Part shown: in pieces, positions 1-9,037 of the stretch
How the letters are laid out: every line of letters starts with the position of its first letter
Position numbering within the stretch: position 1 is the stretch's first letter
From: Bin25 sp965221765
GTDB lineage: Bacteria; Bacteroidota; Bacteroidia; Flavobacteriales; Flavobacteriaceae
NCBI GenBank assembly: GCA_965221765.1
Contig: OZ244911.1
Coordinates: forward strand, 1,674,001-1,738,000
Length of the DNA: 64,000 nucleotides
Reading direction: 5' to 3'
Translations under genes and position numbers: made by a program
Notes under the pieces: generated by a model
The model's input: only the letters and a program-made list of their open reading frames with translations
What the model was told of the DNA's origin: nothing
Database searches by the model: none

Positions 1-785
1 CAACCGAAGGGGGCATGGATATCGAATCGGTTGCTGAAAAGACTCCAGAATTGATTTTTAAACAAGAAGTAGACTCTTTGGGTTTGCTTCCTTTTCAAGC
101 TAGAAAAGTTGCTTTTGACTTGGGACTAAAAGGAAAAGCATTTAGTCAAATGACAAAATTTGCAAGTGCCCTATACAATGCCTTTTTGGGTGTGGATGCT
201 TCTCTTTTTGAAATCAATCCCGTATTTAAAACATCTGATGACAATATCATGGCTGTCGATTGTAAAGTCACGCTGGATAATAATGCTTTGTTTCGACATA
301 GAGACTTTTTGGAATTAAGAGATTTATCAGAAGAACATCCAATAGAAATTGAGGCTAGTCAAGCAGGATTAAATTATGTAGCCCTCAGCGGAAATGTTGG
401 ATGTATGGTGAATGGGGCTGGATTGGCTATGGCTACTATGGATTTGATCAAGCAATCAGGAGGCGATCCAGCAAATTTTCTTGATGTGGGTGGAACAGCA
501 GACAGTGATCGTGTAGAAACTGGTTTTCGATTGATTTTACGTGATCCAAAAGTAAAATGCATTCTAGTGAATATTTTTGGTGGAATCGTCCGATGTGATA
601 AAGTTGCCAAAGGCATTGTCGAGGCCTATCAAAATCTTAGAAATATAGATATTCCAATCATTGTTAGATTGCAAGGGACCAATGCAGATATTGCTAAAAA
701 AATTATTTCAGAATCCGAACTCAATGTTCATTCGGCTGTTTTATTTCAAGAAGTTGCCGATATGGTCCAAAAAACAATGAAATAG
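1..785 (+). CDS. sucC: Succinyl-CoA synthetase beta subunit (C-terminal part, cut by window edge)
   Basis: ADP- or GDP-forming succinyl-CoA ligase beta subunit of the citric acid cycle, working in the cytoplasm with the alpha subunit SucD. The frame is already open at base 3 and gives about 260 visible residues, so roughly the first third (part of the ATP-grasp domain) lies outside the window. The visible part holds the end of the ATP-grasp domain (ALFRHRDFLELRD region) and the CoA-ligase domain with the family segments GNVGCMVNGAGLAMATMD and ANFLDVGGTAD, ending in the usual SELNVHSAVLFQEVADMV tail. The reading frame is clean. No sucD follows; the next gene is hsp20. Confidence 0.95.
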   Translation, partial: TEGGMDIESVAEKTPELIFKQEVDSLGLLPFQARKVAFDLGLKGKAFSQMTKFASALYNAFLGVDASLFEINPVFKTSDDNIMAVDCKVTLDNNALFRHRDFLELRDLSEEHPIEIEASQAGLNYVALSGNVGCMVNGAGLAMATMDLIKQSGGDPANFLDVGGTADSDRVETGFRLILRDPKVKCILVNIFGGIVRCDKVAKGIVEAYQNLRNIDIPIIVRLQGTNADIAKKIISESELNVHSAVLFQEVADMVQKTMK

Positions 786-792
786 TGCCAAT

Positions 793-833
793 ATGTCATA
801 TTATATCATCTAATTCATTAGAATATATGACAT
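793..833. promoter_or_regulatory. Imperfect inverted repeat between sucC and hsp20
   Basis: The bases ATGTCATATT at 793-802 are mirrored by AATATATGACAT at 822-833, with an AT-rich loop between. No T-run follows, so it is not a typical terminator. It lies about 70 bases upstream of hsp20 and does not match the CIRCE operator. It could be an operator or a weak sucC mRNA end; the function is inferred only from position. Confidence 0.3.
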
Positions 834-905
834 AATGACTTAAAATATCCATAGGAATGAAAATTGCCATTGGTAAAGTGTGTTAACCTATTAAATTTTT
901 AAGTT

Positions 906-1334
906 ATGTTATTACCTAGAAAACATTTAAGATTGCATCCAACCAGTTTGGATGGTGGCCTTTTTGGCAGAGATTGGAATTTTGACTTTCCAACATTCAC
1001 AAGCAGTTCTCCGATGGTCAACATCAGAGAAACTGACAAGCGATTTGAGCTTGATATGGCAGTTCCTGGTATGGAGAAGAAAGACTTTAAGGTCGTATTA
1101 GAAAATGGTGTTTTGACTATTTCTGCTACCAAAAAAGAAGAAAATGAAACCAAAGAAGATGGATATATAAAGCAGGAATTTGGATATTCATCATTTGAAA
1201 GAAGTTTTGAACTTCCTGATAATATTGAAACAGAGAATATCGATGCGACCTATCAAGATGGAATACTTCAGATTATATTAAACAAATTAGTTGAAGTTGA
1301 ATCTGAAAGTAAGAAGATGATTGATATCAAATAA
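906..1334 (+). CDS. Small heat shock protein of the Hsp20/alpha-crystallin family
   Basis: ATP-independent holdase chaperone that binds unfolding proteins in the cytoplasm as a large oligomer. It has 142 residues, the usual size. A short N-terminal arm (1-37) is followed by the alpha-crystallin domain (about 38-140), with the family segments MVNIRETDKRFELDMAVPGM, FKVVLENGVLTISA and the late strand ATYQDGILQIILNK holding the conserved G-I-L signature. It is a single-gene unit closed by a strong hairpin at 1356-1390. Heat induction is typical of the family but no known heat-shock operator was found upstream. Confidence 0.95.
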   Translation: MLLPRKHLRLHPTSLDGGLFGRDWNFDFPTFTSSSPMVNIRETDKRFELDMAVPGMEKKDFKVVLENGVLTISATKKEENETKEDGYIKQEFGYSSFERSFELPDNIETENIDATYQDGILQIILNKLVEVESESKKMIDIK

Positions 1335-1355
1335 TGATTCATCAAACTCAATAAT

Positions 1356-1390
1356 AAAATGCAGAACTCTTTGGAGTTCTGCATTTTTAT
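1356..1390. terminator. Bidirectional rho-independent terminator between hsp20 and the S41 protease
   Basis: A perfect 14-bp stem (1356-1369 with 1374-1387) closes a 4-base loop at 1370-1373. The stem has four A on the left flank and a T-rich tract on the right, so it can stop transcripts coming from both convergent genes. Confidence 0.9.
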
Positions 1391-1433
1391 TTACGCTTCT
1401 ATCACTAGAAATTGGAATATGGTGCAGGTTTTT

Positions 1434-3002
1434 TTATTTATTATAATCATAGCATTTTCCATCGGAGGAAATCACATCATAAGGATAAATTAACAGATTT
1501 TGTTGATCATGTTGAATGTCAAATTTGAAATATTTGGTATCATCATGAGGAGTCATTCTTGATTTATTTTTAATTCCAGTAATTATTTCAATCGCTTTAT
1601 TCAGTAAAGGTTCTTTGATATTTCCAAATTCTAGGAGGTTAAATGGCGTTTCTTTTAATATAAAATCAGGTTCCAATCCTTTTTCATAATTGATAAATCC
1701 TTCTGAATTTCCTGATTTTAATATTAAGGGTTGAATCCCATTTTTATGTCTTGGATTGATTTTATTTTCCTCAATGACATCTAATATTGTAATAGAACCT
1801 TCATTTTTTCCAACGGTATAATGACCGATTATTTGAACATCCATATAGGGTTCTAAATTATTAATCACAGCTTCACTTGCAGAGGCTGTATTACTAGTCG
1901 TCAGAAAAAAAACTCTTTCTATGTCCAATTTATTTATCGGTGTTTCTTCGATGAATTGGGGAAAATATTCTTCTGCAGGACCTCCATTGTAAAGTTCATC
2001 TTGGATTTTCTGGTTGAAAAAGGTTTTTGAAATAATAGACTCTGAACCTTCTCCGGAAATTGCCGTTGCCATCACATCAGACCAAAAACTATACCCGCCA
2101 CGATTATATCTTAAATCCACGACTAATTCATTAATTTCTTCAGATTTAAATTGGCCAAAAACATCGTTTAATTCTATCAATCGTTGAGAATCTCCTAAAA
2201 ATGAATGAAAGTATAGATAACCAATTTTATGATTCGGCATTTGGATTACCTTATGAACCAAGATTGGATTTTGTTTAAAATTTTCTTCTTTGGTTAATTC
2301 TATAATCGTTCCATTAGTGTTGAATCCGATGAAGCTATTGGTATCATCAAAAATAGGTTCAGAAAAAGTTAATTCGTACGAATTAGAATCAAAAAGGATA
2401 GAAACATTATCGGCACTGATTTGTTCTCCATTAATATGAGTAAAAAACATTCCTCTTTTTACACCTTGATTTGTTGCATTTGAATTAAGATGTACAACTC
2501 TGACATATCCATAAAGACGGTTACTATTTTCTGAATACCTTGCAATGTCAAAATCCATACCGTGACTTTTGGAGATACCGGAAAATGTTCTTTCTTGTTC
2601 TTCATAGTCATGAATAAACCAGCTAAAACGATCACCATCAATCATGTTTTTTTTATATATCATTTTATTGAAAAAGTTTTCCGGATTCGAATTTTCTTGA
2701 ATGAGTTTCTTGTATTCTGATAGATTGGATAATTGAGTATCATCCAATAATAGCACATCATTTTGCCAATAGTAGTACCGGTTCATTCCTCTCCATACAA
2801 AATCACTGATTTCATAGGTTGGATCTTCCAAATCAATTTCTTTTTTGCTTATATCATCCTCATCAGAATCGATGTTCTTAGAGGTTGTTTTATCAGTAGG
2901 TGGAACAATCTCATCTTTGGAATCACATGAAATAATAAAATAGAGAGCAAAAAGGAGTACTAGAAAACTCGTATTAAACTTGAAAGATTTTGGTTTCAAC
3001 AT
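1434..3002 (-). CDS. S41 family peptidase, predicted lipoprotein
   Basis: C-terminal-processing-type serine peptidase. The 522 residues start with a lipoprotein signal (hydrophobic stretch to the lipobox FIISC, Cys26), so it is probably anchored in the outer or inner membrane facing the periplasm. An N-terminal helical and PDZ-like part (about 60-250) precedes the S41 core (about 255-460). The core shows LVVDLRYNRGG, the nucleophile segment SNTASASE (probably Ser374) and TVGKNEG with Lys399, 25 residues later, the spacing of the Ser/Lys dyad in the Prc/CtpA family. Substrate unknown. The gene stands alone, convergent with hsp20. Confidence 0.9.
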   Translation of the reverse strand: MLKPKSFKFNTSFLVLLFALYFIISCDSKDEIVPPTDKTTSKNIDSDEDDISKKEIDLEDPTYEISDFVWRGMNRYYYWQNDVLLLDDTQLSNLSEYKKLIQENSNPENFFNKMIYKKNMIDGDRFSWFIHDYEEQERTFSGISKSHGMDFDIARYSENSNRLYGYVRVVHLNSNATNQGVKRGMFFTHINGEQISADNVSILFDSNSYELTFSEPIFDDTNSFIGFNTNGTIIELTKEENFKQNPILVHKVIQMPNHKIGYLYFHSFLGDSQRLIELNDVFGQFKSEEINELVVDLRYNRGGYSFWSDVMATAISGEGSESIISKTFFNQKIQDELYNGGPAEEYFPQFIEETPINKLDIERVFFLTTSNTASASEAVINNLEPYMDVQIIGHYTVGKNEGSITILDVIEENKINPRHKNGIQPLILKSGNSEGFINYEKGLEPDFILKETPFNLLEFGNIKEPLLNKAIEIITGIKNKSRMTPHDDTKYFKFDIQHDQQNLLIYPYDVISSDGKCYDYNK

Positions 3003-3124
3003 GAGACATCAGTATTTAATTGTCTAAATTAAAATTTAAATCAATCAGTTGAGTCGAATTTTGAAATTCACCAAAAATGCATTCAATAGAATTAACTGTA
3101 AAACAGAATTTATTTTCGAGTACC

Positions 3125-3600
3125 TAGTGCAACGTCTAACATAACCAGCCAACCGTTTGACTAGTAAAGGTTCACTTAGACATTTCAAAAGCCAAAGAAC
3201 AATGCGGTTCCTTAGAGGTGTTTATCAGACGATGATATGGAGATAAAAAGCCTTATACCATTAAAGTAGGTCAAGATAACAAGTCTTATCAAGCCTTCAA
3301 GAAAGAAAATAGAACGCACATTGTGTTTCATTGACTCAGAAATTCAAAAAGATTCTATCAAATTCATGATAAACGAAGAATGACAGCGTTTTGAGGATTA
3401 CCAAGCGGATGAAATGATCCTTAGCAATGTAGTATAGCCCTTACCGCTATTCATCCATCGAGCTAGTTGGTATACGAAGATGAAACCGATGATGGCTAAA
3501 AAGGCTAGTTTATTCCTTGAAACCATGATAGAATACATCCAAGAAATCAAACCCTATATGATGAAACCCATGACCATTGATTATGGATAGCTCTTCTCTT
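3125..3600 (+). pseudogene. Decayed transposase-like remnant, possibly IS30 family
   Basis: No intact frame exists here. Translations in broken frames give KPYTIKVGQDNKSYQAF and, at about 3455-3590, HRASWYTKMKPMMAKKA...IQEIKPYMMKPMTIDYG. The second block resembles the DDE core of IS30 transposases (hydrophobic-x-R-x-S-x-Y-T, then a T-(I/F)-D-x-G strand), but it is broken by stops and lacks the rest of the domain. The family assignment is a recognition by eye and is weak. It is adjacent to other decayed accessory genes, which fits a junk-collecting site between the S41 protease and uvrB. Confidence 0.35.
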
Positions 3601-3731
3601 GATAGAGCTTATGAAAGAGAACCATTCAAATAATTTTAATAACGATAAATGTTGACTCATTAACTTGATTTTCATTGAATATAGGAAAACTCTTTAGAGC
3701 ATATAGTTCTCTTGTTCTATAACTTCGTAGT

Positions 3732-4592
3732 TTGTTATTTAGTAACTTAAATGATATGTATCAATCAATGGGATTCGCTACGTCAAGGTTTTTAAATATT
3801 TTAAAAAAAGAGAAAAAAGATTGTTTTTCTTTTGAAGAAGCTCAAAAATTATTTCCAAAACAAAATCAAAACGCACTCAAAGGGCTTTTGTATCGCATGG
3901 TCAAAAAAGGATTTTTGATGCGAATTAAAAAAGGATGGTATCAGACCATACCCTTGGGTAATGATCCGAATATTTATATGCCTAATTGGGATTCATTAGC
4001 ATGCCTTTAGCTCAAGGAAAGGAACATTATATTGGATATGGTTCTGCATTAAAAATTCATGATTGTGTGACGTATCCCTGGCGAAAAAAAACAAATTGTT
4101 GTATCGCAACAAATTAGACCTTCTATATTAAAAATTAAAGGGATTCCTTTTCAATTCATTACATATCATCCAAAAAGGTTTTTTGGTTTTGAAACGATTG
4201 ATGTGACTGATGAACACACGGTATTTTGTTCGGATATTGAAAAAACAATCATTGATTGTTTGTTTCGACCAGAATATGCCGGTGGTATTCATGAATTAGG
4301 ATTGGTGTTTTATGTTTCAAATGATGAAATAGATTATGATCGATTGATTGAATATGCCATTCGGTTTGATTCTAAAGCGATGATTCAGCGTTTAGGATTT
4401 TTACTAGAATTAGTTCAACAACATGTCGGTCTGAATGTAGAACCAAATCATTTTAAAACACTTAAAAAATATCGCTCTAATTCGACCGTTTTATTAGATC
4501 CATGTTTATTCAAAGAAGGTAAAGTTAGTCGTCATTGGAGGGTACAACAAAATATCAATTGTACGGATATTTTAAATGCTATTCATTGGTGA
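3732..4592 (+). pseudogene. abiEi: AbiEi-type antitoxin gene, frameshifted
   Basis: Antitoxin/transcriptional repressor half of a type IV AbiE toxin-antitoxin system. An N-terminal winged-helix segment (ALKGLLYRMVKKGFLMRIKK) is in frame to about 4000. The frame then shifts (one base lost near 4001) into MPLAQGKEHYIGYGSALKIH, shifts again at a run of eight A near 4086-4093, and continues to 4592 with the AbiEi C-terminal domain (FCSDIEKTIIDCLFRPEYAGG). The first usable ATG is at 3756. At least two frameshifts make a full product impossible. Its stop overlaps the GTG start of the toxin remnant (4589), the normal operon arrangement of abiEi/abiEii. Confidence 0.8.
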
Positions 4593-5424
4593 TACCTAAA
4601 CTTGAAATCCAACAAAAAGCGTTAAAACTTAATATTGAAGATAAACAAATTGAAAAAGATTATATTTTATCTTGTCTTTTAGAAGGATTAGCAGAACACA
4701 ATGATCTTTCTAAAATTTTAGCTTTTAAAGGAGGGGGACGTTATTAAAAAAGGTTTATTTCGAAAATTATCGGTTTTCAGAAGATTTAGATTTTACTTTA
4801 TTGGATTCGAACATTAATAACAAATTGTTAAAAGAAATGTATGAAGAGGTGTTGATGTTTGTTATGAAAGAAAAGGGTGTTTTTTAGAATTAATCAAACT
4901 TCAAGAACATCAAAGTAGAAGCATCAATTTTTATATCACCTATGTAGGCCCTTTGGGGGGGGGGTAAACACAAAAAAAGATAAAAATTGATAACACAAAA
5001 GGTAATATATTATTTTTCAATCCCAATCCAATGGATGTTTTATTAGAATATTCCAATCAAAAAAATGTCAAATTCTTTGCTATCCATTAGAACAAGTCTT
5101 GGTTGAAAAATTAGTAGCGTGTATGGATCGAACTCAAGCTCGTGATTTTTATGATTGTTGGTATTTAATGGAAATTGAAAAATGGACATTAGATTTTATC
5201 AGAAAGAGTTTATTCAACTATGTGAAAATCGTAATATCGATCCGACAAAATTCTACGATAAAATGAAGGATAAAACAACAAGATTAAAAAATCAATGGAA
5301 TCAGTCTTTAAAAAATCATTTTCAAAAAACACCTGATTTTAATCATATTCAAATAGATTGTTTTCGACACTTTAAACAATGGGATTTTAAAAATAAAATC
5401 TCAATTCAAAAGATAATACGATGA
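4589..5424 (+). pseudogene. abiEii: AbiEii-type nucleotidyltransferase toxin gene, multiply frameshifted
   Basis: Remnant of the toxin partner of AbiEi, a nucleotidyltransferase-fold protein of the AbiEii/AbiGii (DUF1814) family. The frame from GTG 4589 reads to AFKGG and is lost at five G (4733-4737), where three G would give the family motif KGGTLLKK. The next frame carries NYRFSEDLDFTLL, the catalytic D-x-D region. More breaks occur near 4880, around the ten-G tract at 4955-4964 (with a stop), near 5075 and near 5177. The C-terminal segment CENRNIDPTKFYDKMKDKT closes at 5424. At least five lesions: clearly dead. Confidence 0.8.
4955..4964 (+). repeat. G10 homopolymer inside the abiEii remnant
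   Basis: Ten consecutive G follow the sequence for YVGPL in the broken toxin gene and are directly followed by TAA in that frame. In such an AT-rich background this is striking. It is the longest of four G-runs of nine or more in the window, all in disrupted genes. Confidence 0.9.
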
Positions 5425-5454
5425 AAGGTTTTTTTTTAGAGAAACAAGCTTAGA

Positions 5455-5950
5455 GAGGATGGAGTATATAGTCGTTTTGCGGTCGGATTTCATCGTTCCA
5501 ATACCGTGTCTATGGACTAGTGTTTGGAGACGTTATAAAAGGCGGTGGAACACGATGGTTGTCTTCAAATACTCCATATGGATCAAGGCAGTCCCTTTAC
5601 CTCTAAGGAATCTACCAATACGGTTAACCGTTTTTCCATTCGGTGAAGTATGGATGGAAAAGGTAGAGTGACGGACCATGCCTTTGTCGAACGATGATGG
5701 CATTCGGCCCAACAAGAGTGCACGCCTATGGAACCTTGTGATGATGGTTTAGAGTACTATAATAAATTGGAAAAATACTTTCGATTTTGTAACTATGAGA
5801 GACCACATTAGGAGATCTCATATCAAACACCGGTCGATCGTTACTATGAAATCAAAAAAACAAACGACTCATTTTAAGTTGGAATCATTCTTTTTTCAAG
5901 CCCATATTCCAAAGAAAAACACAAGTTATAGGATAACTTAAATTTGACCA
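5455..5950 (+). mobile_element. IS3-family transposase (orfB) remnant with in-frame stops
   Basis: A single frame from about 5458 reads DGVYSRFAVGFHRSNTVSMD, then HMDQGSPFTSKE, SMDGKGRVTDHAFVER, WHSAQQECTPMEP, LEKYFRFCNYERPH and YQTPVDRYYEI. These are the DDE integrase-core and C-terminal signatures of IS3-family OrfB (second Asp in the DQGS block, Glu in the FVER/QQE block). The frame holds at least five stop codons (for example after MD, SIR, VER and ERPH), and orfA and the N-terminal half of orfB are absent. The sequence to about 5950 is probably the old element end. It lies directly after the broken abiE genes. Confidence 0.8.
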
Positions 5951-6092
5951 ATAGCTGTCCTACCAATGGAGTACACTTCACTATACTCATAGAAATAGCA
6001 TGAAAGAAATGCAGATGATATTAAAAGTATTTTGTAGCGGGGTATTAGTAAATTCTGATTTTTATGAAACCTTAGATTAGATATTAAATTTG

Positions 6093-8096
6093 CTAGGCCT
6101 TTGATGGTTTCAATTTATTTTTAAGTTTTTCAACTATATTTCTTTGTCTCGCAGCTTCAGGGAAATCCAACTCTTTACTTGCTTTGTTCATCAATCTGGT
6201 ATGATGATTGATTTTCTTTTCTATTTGAGACTTTGATAGGTTTTGATTTTTTAACTGGTCTATTTCTTCAATTTTCTTCTGAGCATCTGTATCGATCTCA
6301 TTTTTTCTTGTTAGAACATGTTCAAGTGATTTTTTAATGGCTTTTGGTGTGATATTATTTTTTTTGTTGTATAACTTTTGAGCATTCCGTCGAAAATTTG
6401 TTTCCTCGATGGTGGCTTTCATGGCATCACTGATGAAATCAGCATAAAAAATAGCTTTGCCATTAATATGTCTAGCGGCTCTCCCCACCGTTTGGATTAA
6501 AGCTCTTTTAGATCTCAAAAAACCTTGTTTATCAGCATCTAAAATAACCACTAGGGAAACTTCAGGTAAGTCAAGCCCTTCCCTTAGTAGATTAACACCT
6601 ACTACAACATCAATATCTCCAGAGCGAAGATTTTGTAGTATATCGACGCGGTCTAAAGTATCAACTTCAGAGTGTAAGTAAGTTGCCTTTATTTGAATTC
6701 GAGTCAAAAATTTACTGAGTTCTTCGGCCATTTTTTTTGTCAAAGTTGTAATTAATACTCGTTGATTGGCTTCAACTCTTAATTGGATTTCTTCTACTAA
6801 ATTATCGATTTGATGGGCGGTGGGGCGAACTTCTATTTCCGGATCTAATAACCCAGTTGGTCTCAATACTTGAAGTATTTGGTGCCCAGCCGATTTTTTT
6901 ATTTCAAAATCGGCTGGTGTGGCGCTCACATAAATCACTTGCTGTTGTAGGGCTTCAAATTCTTCGAATTTTAATGGTCGGTTATCCATGGCCGCTTTCA
7001 ATCGAAAACCATATTGCACCAAATTTTCTTTTCGAGAACGATCCCCTCCAAACATAGCATGTACTTGAGGAATCGTAACATGAGACTCATCAATGACCAT
7101 CAAATAATCATGAGGAAAATAATCTAAAAGACAAAATGGTCTGCTACCAGGTTTTCGACGATCAAAGTAGCGAGAATAATTTTCAATACCAGAACAGTAA
7201 CCGAGTTCTTTGAGCATTTCGATATCGAATTTGGTGCGTTCTTCTAATCTTGTGGCAATATCTTCTTGCTTATTGATTATAAACTCTTGTGTTTCTTTTT
7301 TTAAATCATTTTCTATTGCTGTAATTGCTTGATCGATTCTTTCTGGAGTGGTCACAAACATATTGGCTGGATAAATTCTGATTGAAGGATTGGTTTCAAA
7401 AACTTCTCCCGTTTCAGGATTAAAGGATTCGATTTCTTCGATTTCATCTCCAAAAAAATGAATCTTATATGCCCAATCGCTATAGGCTGGATAAATATCA
7501 ATGATATCGCCTAAGACTCTAAATGTTCCTGGTAAAAACTCAATATTGGATCTCGTATGCATACTTTGCACCAATTGTTGTAAGAGAATTGTCTTATTGA
7601 TTGGATCAGAAACATTTATAGAAACGACTGATTGATTAAAATCATCTGGATTTCCTAATCCAAAGATGCATGAAACCGATGCCACAACGATGATATCACG
7701 ACGCCCAGATAGCAGCTTGGAAGTGGCACTAAGTCTATACTTTTCAATTACTTTATTGATAGATAAATCTTTTTCTATGTAAAGGCCTGTCGTGGGAAGA
7801 TATGCTTCAGGTTGGTAGTAGTCATAATAGGATATGAAATATTCTACAGCATTTTCAGGAAAAAATTGTTTGAATTCAGAATATAACTGTGCTCCTAATG
7901 CCTTATTATGTGTTAATACCAACGTTGGTCGTTGCACCTGTTCTACAACATTGGCAACGGTAAATGTCTTACCTGATCCAGTCACACCCTTGAGGATGGT
8001 GTTTTTTTCGTTGTTCGTAATTCGATCAACAATTTCTTGTATTGCTTGCGGTTGATCCCCCGTAGGTAAAAATGAAGAAACGAGCTTGAAGTTCAA
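6093..8096 (-). CDS. uvrB: Excinuclease ABC subunit B
   Basis: Damage-verifying helicase-like subunit of nucleotide excision repair, acting with UvrA and UvrC. It has 667 residues, the full family length. In order: Walker A GVTGSGKT (37-44), the beta-hairpin YYDYYQPEAYLP (about 91-102) that is inserted between DNA strands, the Walker B segment VIDESHVT, helicase motifs V and VI (NLLREGLDLPEV, QTVGRAARH) and a C-terminal UVR domain (about 625-660) for UvrC contact. The start is TTG giving MNFKLVS, which matches the conserved N-terminus. Single gene; about 100 bases separate it from the ABC transporter genes downstream of it in sequence. Confidence 0.98.
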   Translation of the reverse strand: MNFKLVSSFLPTGDQPQAIQEIVDRITNNEKNTILKGVTGSGKTFTVANVVEQVQRPTLVLTHNKALGAQLYSEFKQFFPENAVEYFISYYDYYQPEAYLPTTGLYIEKDLSINKVIEKYRLSATSKLLSGRRDIIVVASVSCIFGLGNPDDFNQSVVSINVSDPINKTILLQQLVQSMHTRSNIEFLPGTFRVLGDIIDIYPAYSDWAYKIHFFGDEIEEIESFNPETGEVFETNPSIRIYPANMFVTTPERIDQAITAIENDLKKETQEFIINKQEDIATRLEERTKFDIEMLKELGYCSGIENYSRYFDRRKPGSRPFCLLDYFPHDYLMVIDESHVTIPQVHAMFGGDRSRKENLVQYGFRLKAAMDNRPLKFEEFEALQQQVIYVSATPADFEIKKSAGHQILQVLRPTGLLDPEIEVRPTAHQIDNLVEEIQLRVEANQRVLITTLTKKMAEELSKFLTRIQIKATYLHSEVDTLDRVDILQNLRSGDIDVVVGVNLLREGLDLPEVSLVVILDADKQGFLRSKRALIQTVGRAARHINGKAIFYADFISDAMKATIEETNFRRNAQKLYNKKNNITPKAIKKSLEHVLTRKNEIDTDAQKKIEEIDQLKNQNLSKSQIEKKINHHTRLMNKASKELDFPEAARQRNIVEKLKNKLKPSKA

Positions 8097-8197
8097 TGGA
8101 TTAATGAGAAACGAAAAGCTAATTTAATATTCAAGGACCTCTCACGAAATTAAAATAGTTAGATGCGTAAAATAATTTTTTACAACATCTCTATAAA

Positions 8198-9037
8198 CTA
8201 TAAATCTCTTTTTTTCAAAATATAATAGGACCAGAAATAAAATATAGCTGTCCATGCCAATACAATGAGAATTGATTGCAGTGTGATGTCATAGCTTTTG
8301 TTGATAGGACTACCTGCTTGATGTGCTAAATTTCGAACTATAGAAAATCGAGTAAAAGGTTCAACAATTAGATTACTCATCGATTGAAGGGGAAAGAATT
8401 GAGCAATATCATGAGCGTTGATTAAGAAGGTATCTTTTAATCTAGTATCTAAAATGGTTCTGATAATAGGTTCCAATGCCGACCATGCTCCTAGTATTCC
8501 AATAGCAATCGTAGCTCTTTGTACCAAAAAAACCAAAAACATACAAAAAGAGAAAAAACCAAGCAATTTTACAGCATAAGGAATAATATATTGAGTATCT
8601 TTAATAATGATGGATAATTCATTGTAATCAGAATAAATAAGTCCTAAAATGAAAGTGATAAAAAAAACAAAAACAGTGGAAGCTAAAACAAATAAGATAA
8701 TGGTAAAAAACTTGCTATTTAGAATTTCTCTTTTACTTAACCCATCGATTAAATTTTGTTTTAGTGTTTTATAGACAAATTCATTACTAATCATAAAGAT
8801 GACCACAATGGCTAGAAATATCTTTAAAATGGCAATCACGTAGGTATTAAAATGCCATATATAAGGAAAATTAAAAATGCCTTGTTCAGCGAGATAAAAT
8901 TTGATAAAATTTAAATCGACTTTAATAGAGGTCAATAAAACAGCACTCAAAATCAACAAAAAATAACTGATCAATAAAAACCGGGCAAATCGGTTATAGT
9001 AGAGCTTATACAGTTCAATTTGAACCAACCGAATCAT
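8198..9037 (-). CDS. ABC-2 type transporter permease
   Basis: Membrane subunit of an ABC exporter, pairing with the ATPase encoded just upstream (genes overlap by 23 bases). It has 279 residues with about six hydrophobic helices: near 18-40 (FLLISYFLLILSAVLLTS), 65-85, 112-135, 150-170, 180-195 and a last one ending ILVLAWTAIFYFWSYYIL. The layout is that of ABC-2 permeases such as those of NatB/GldF-like systems. The substrate cannot be read from the sequence. Confidence 0.85.
   Translation of the reverse strand: MIRLVQIELYKLYYNRFARFLLISYFLLILSAVLLTSIKVDLNFIKFYLAEQGIFNFPYIWHFNTYVIAILKIFLAIVVIFMISNEFVYKTLKQNLIDGLSKREILNSKFFTIILFVLASTVFVFFITFILGLIYSDYNELSIIIKDTQYIIPYAVKLLGFFSFCMFLVFLVQRATIAIGILGAWSALEPIIRTILDTRLKDTFLINAHDIAQFFPLQSMSNLIVEPFTRFSIVRNLAHQAGSPINKSYDITLQSILIVLAWTAIFYFWSYYILKKRDL

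Noticed and set aside
5533..5715. Minus-strand frame across the IS3 remnant
   Set aside because: It is an opposite-strand shadow of the transposase sequence, whose plus-strand frame has clear IS3 signatures.
3003..5950. Frameshifts here as simple sequencing errors
   Set aside because: Many lesions lie in this stretch while long neighbouring genes with many A and T homopolymers (uvrB, recN, lon, rpsA) are clean. Error limited to accessory genes is unlikely, although the G-run lengths themselves should be checked.
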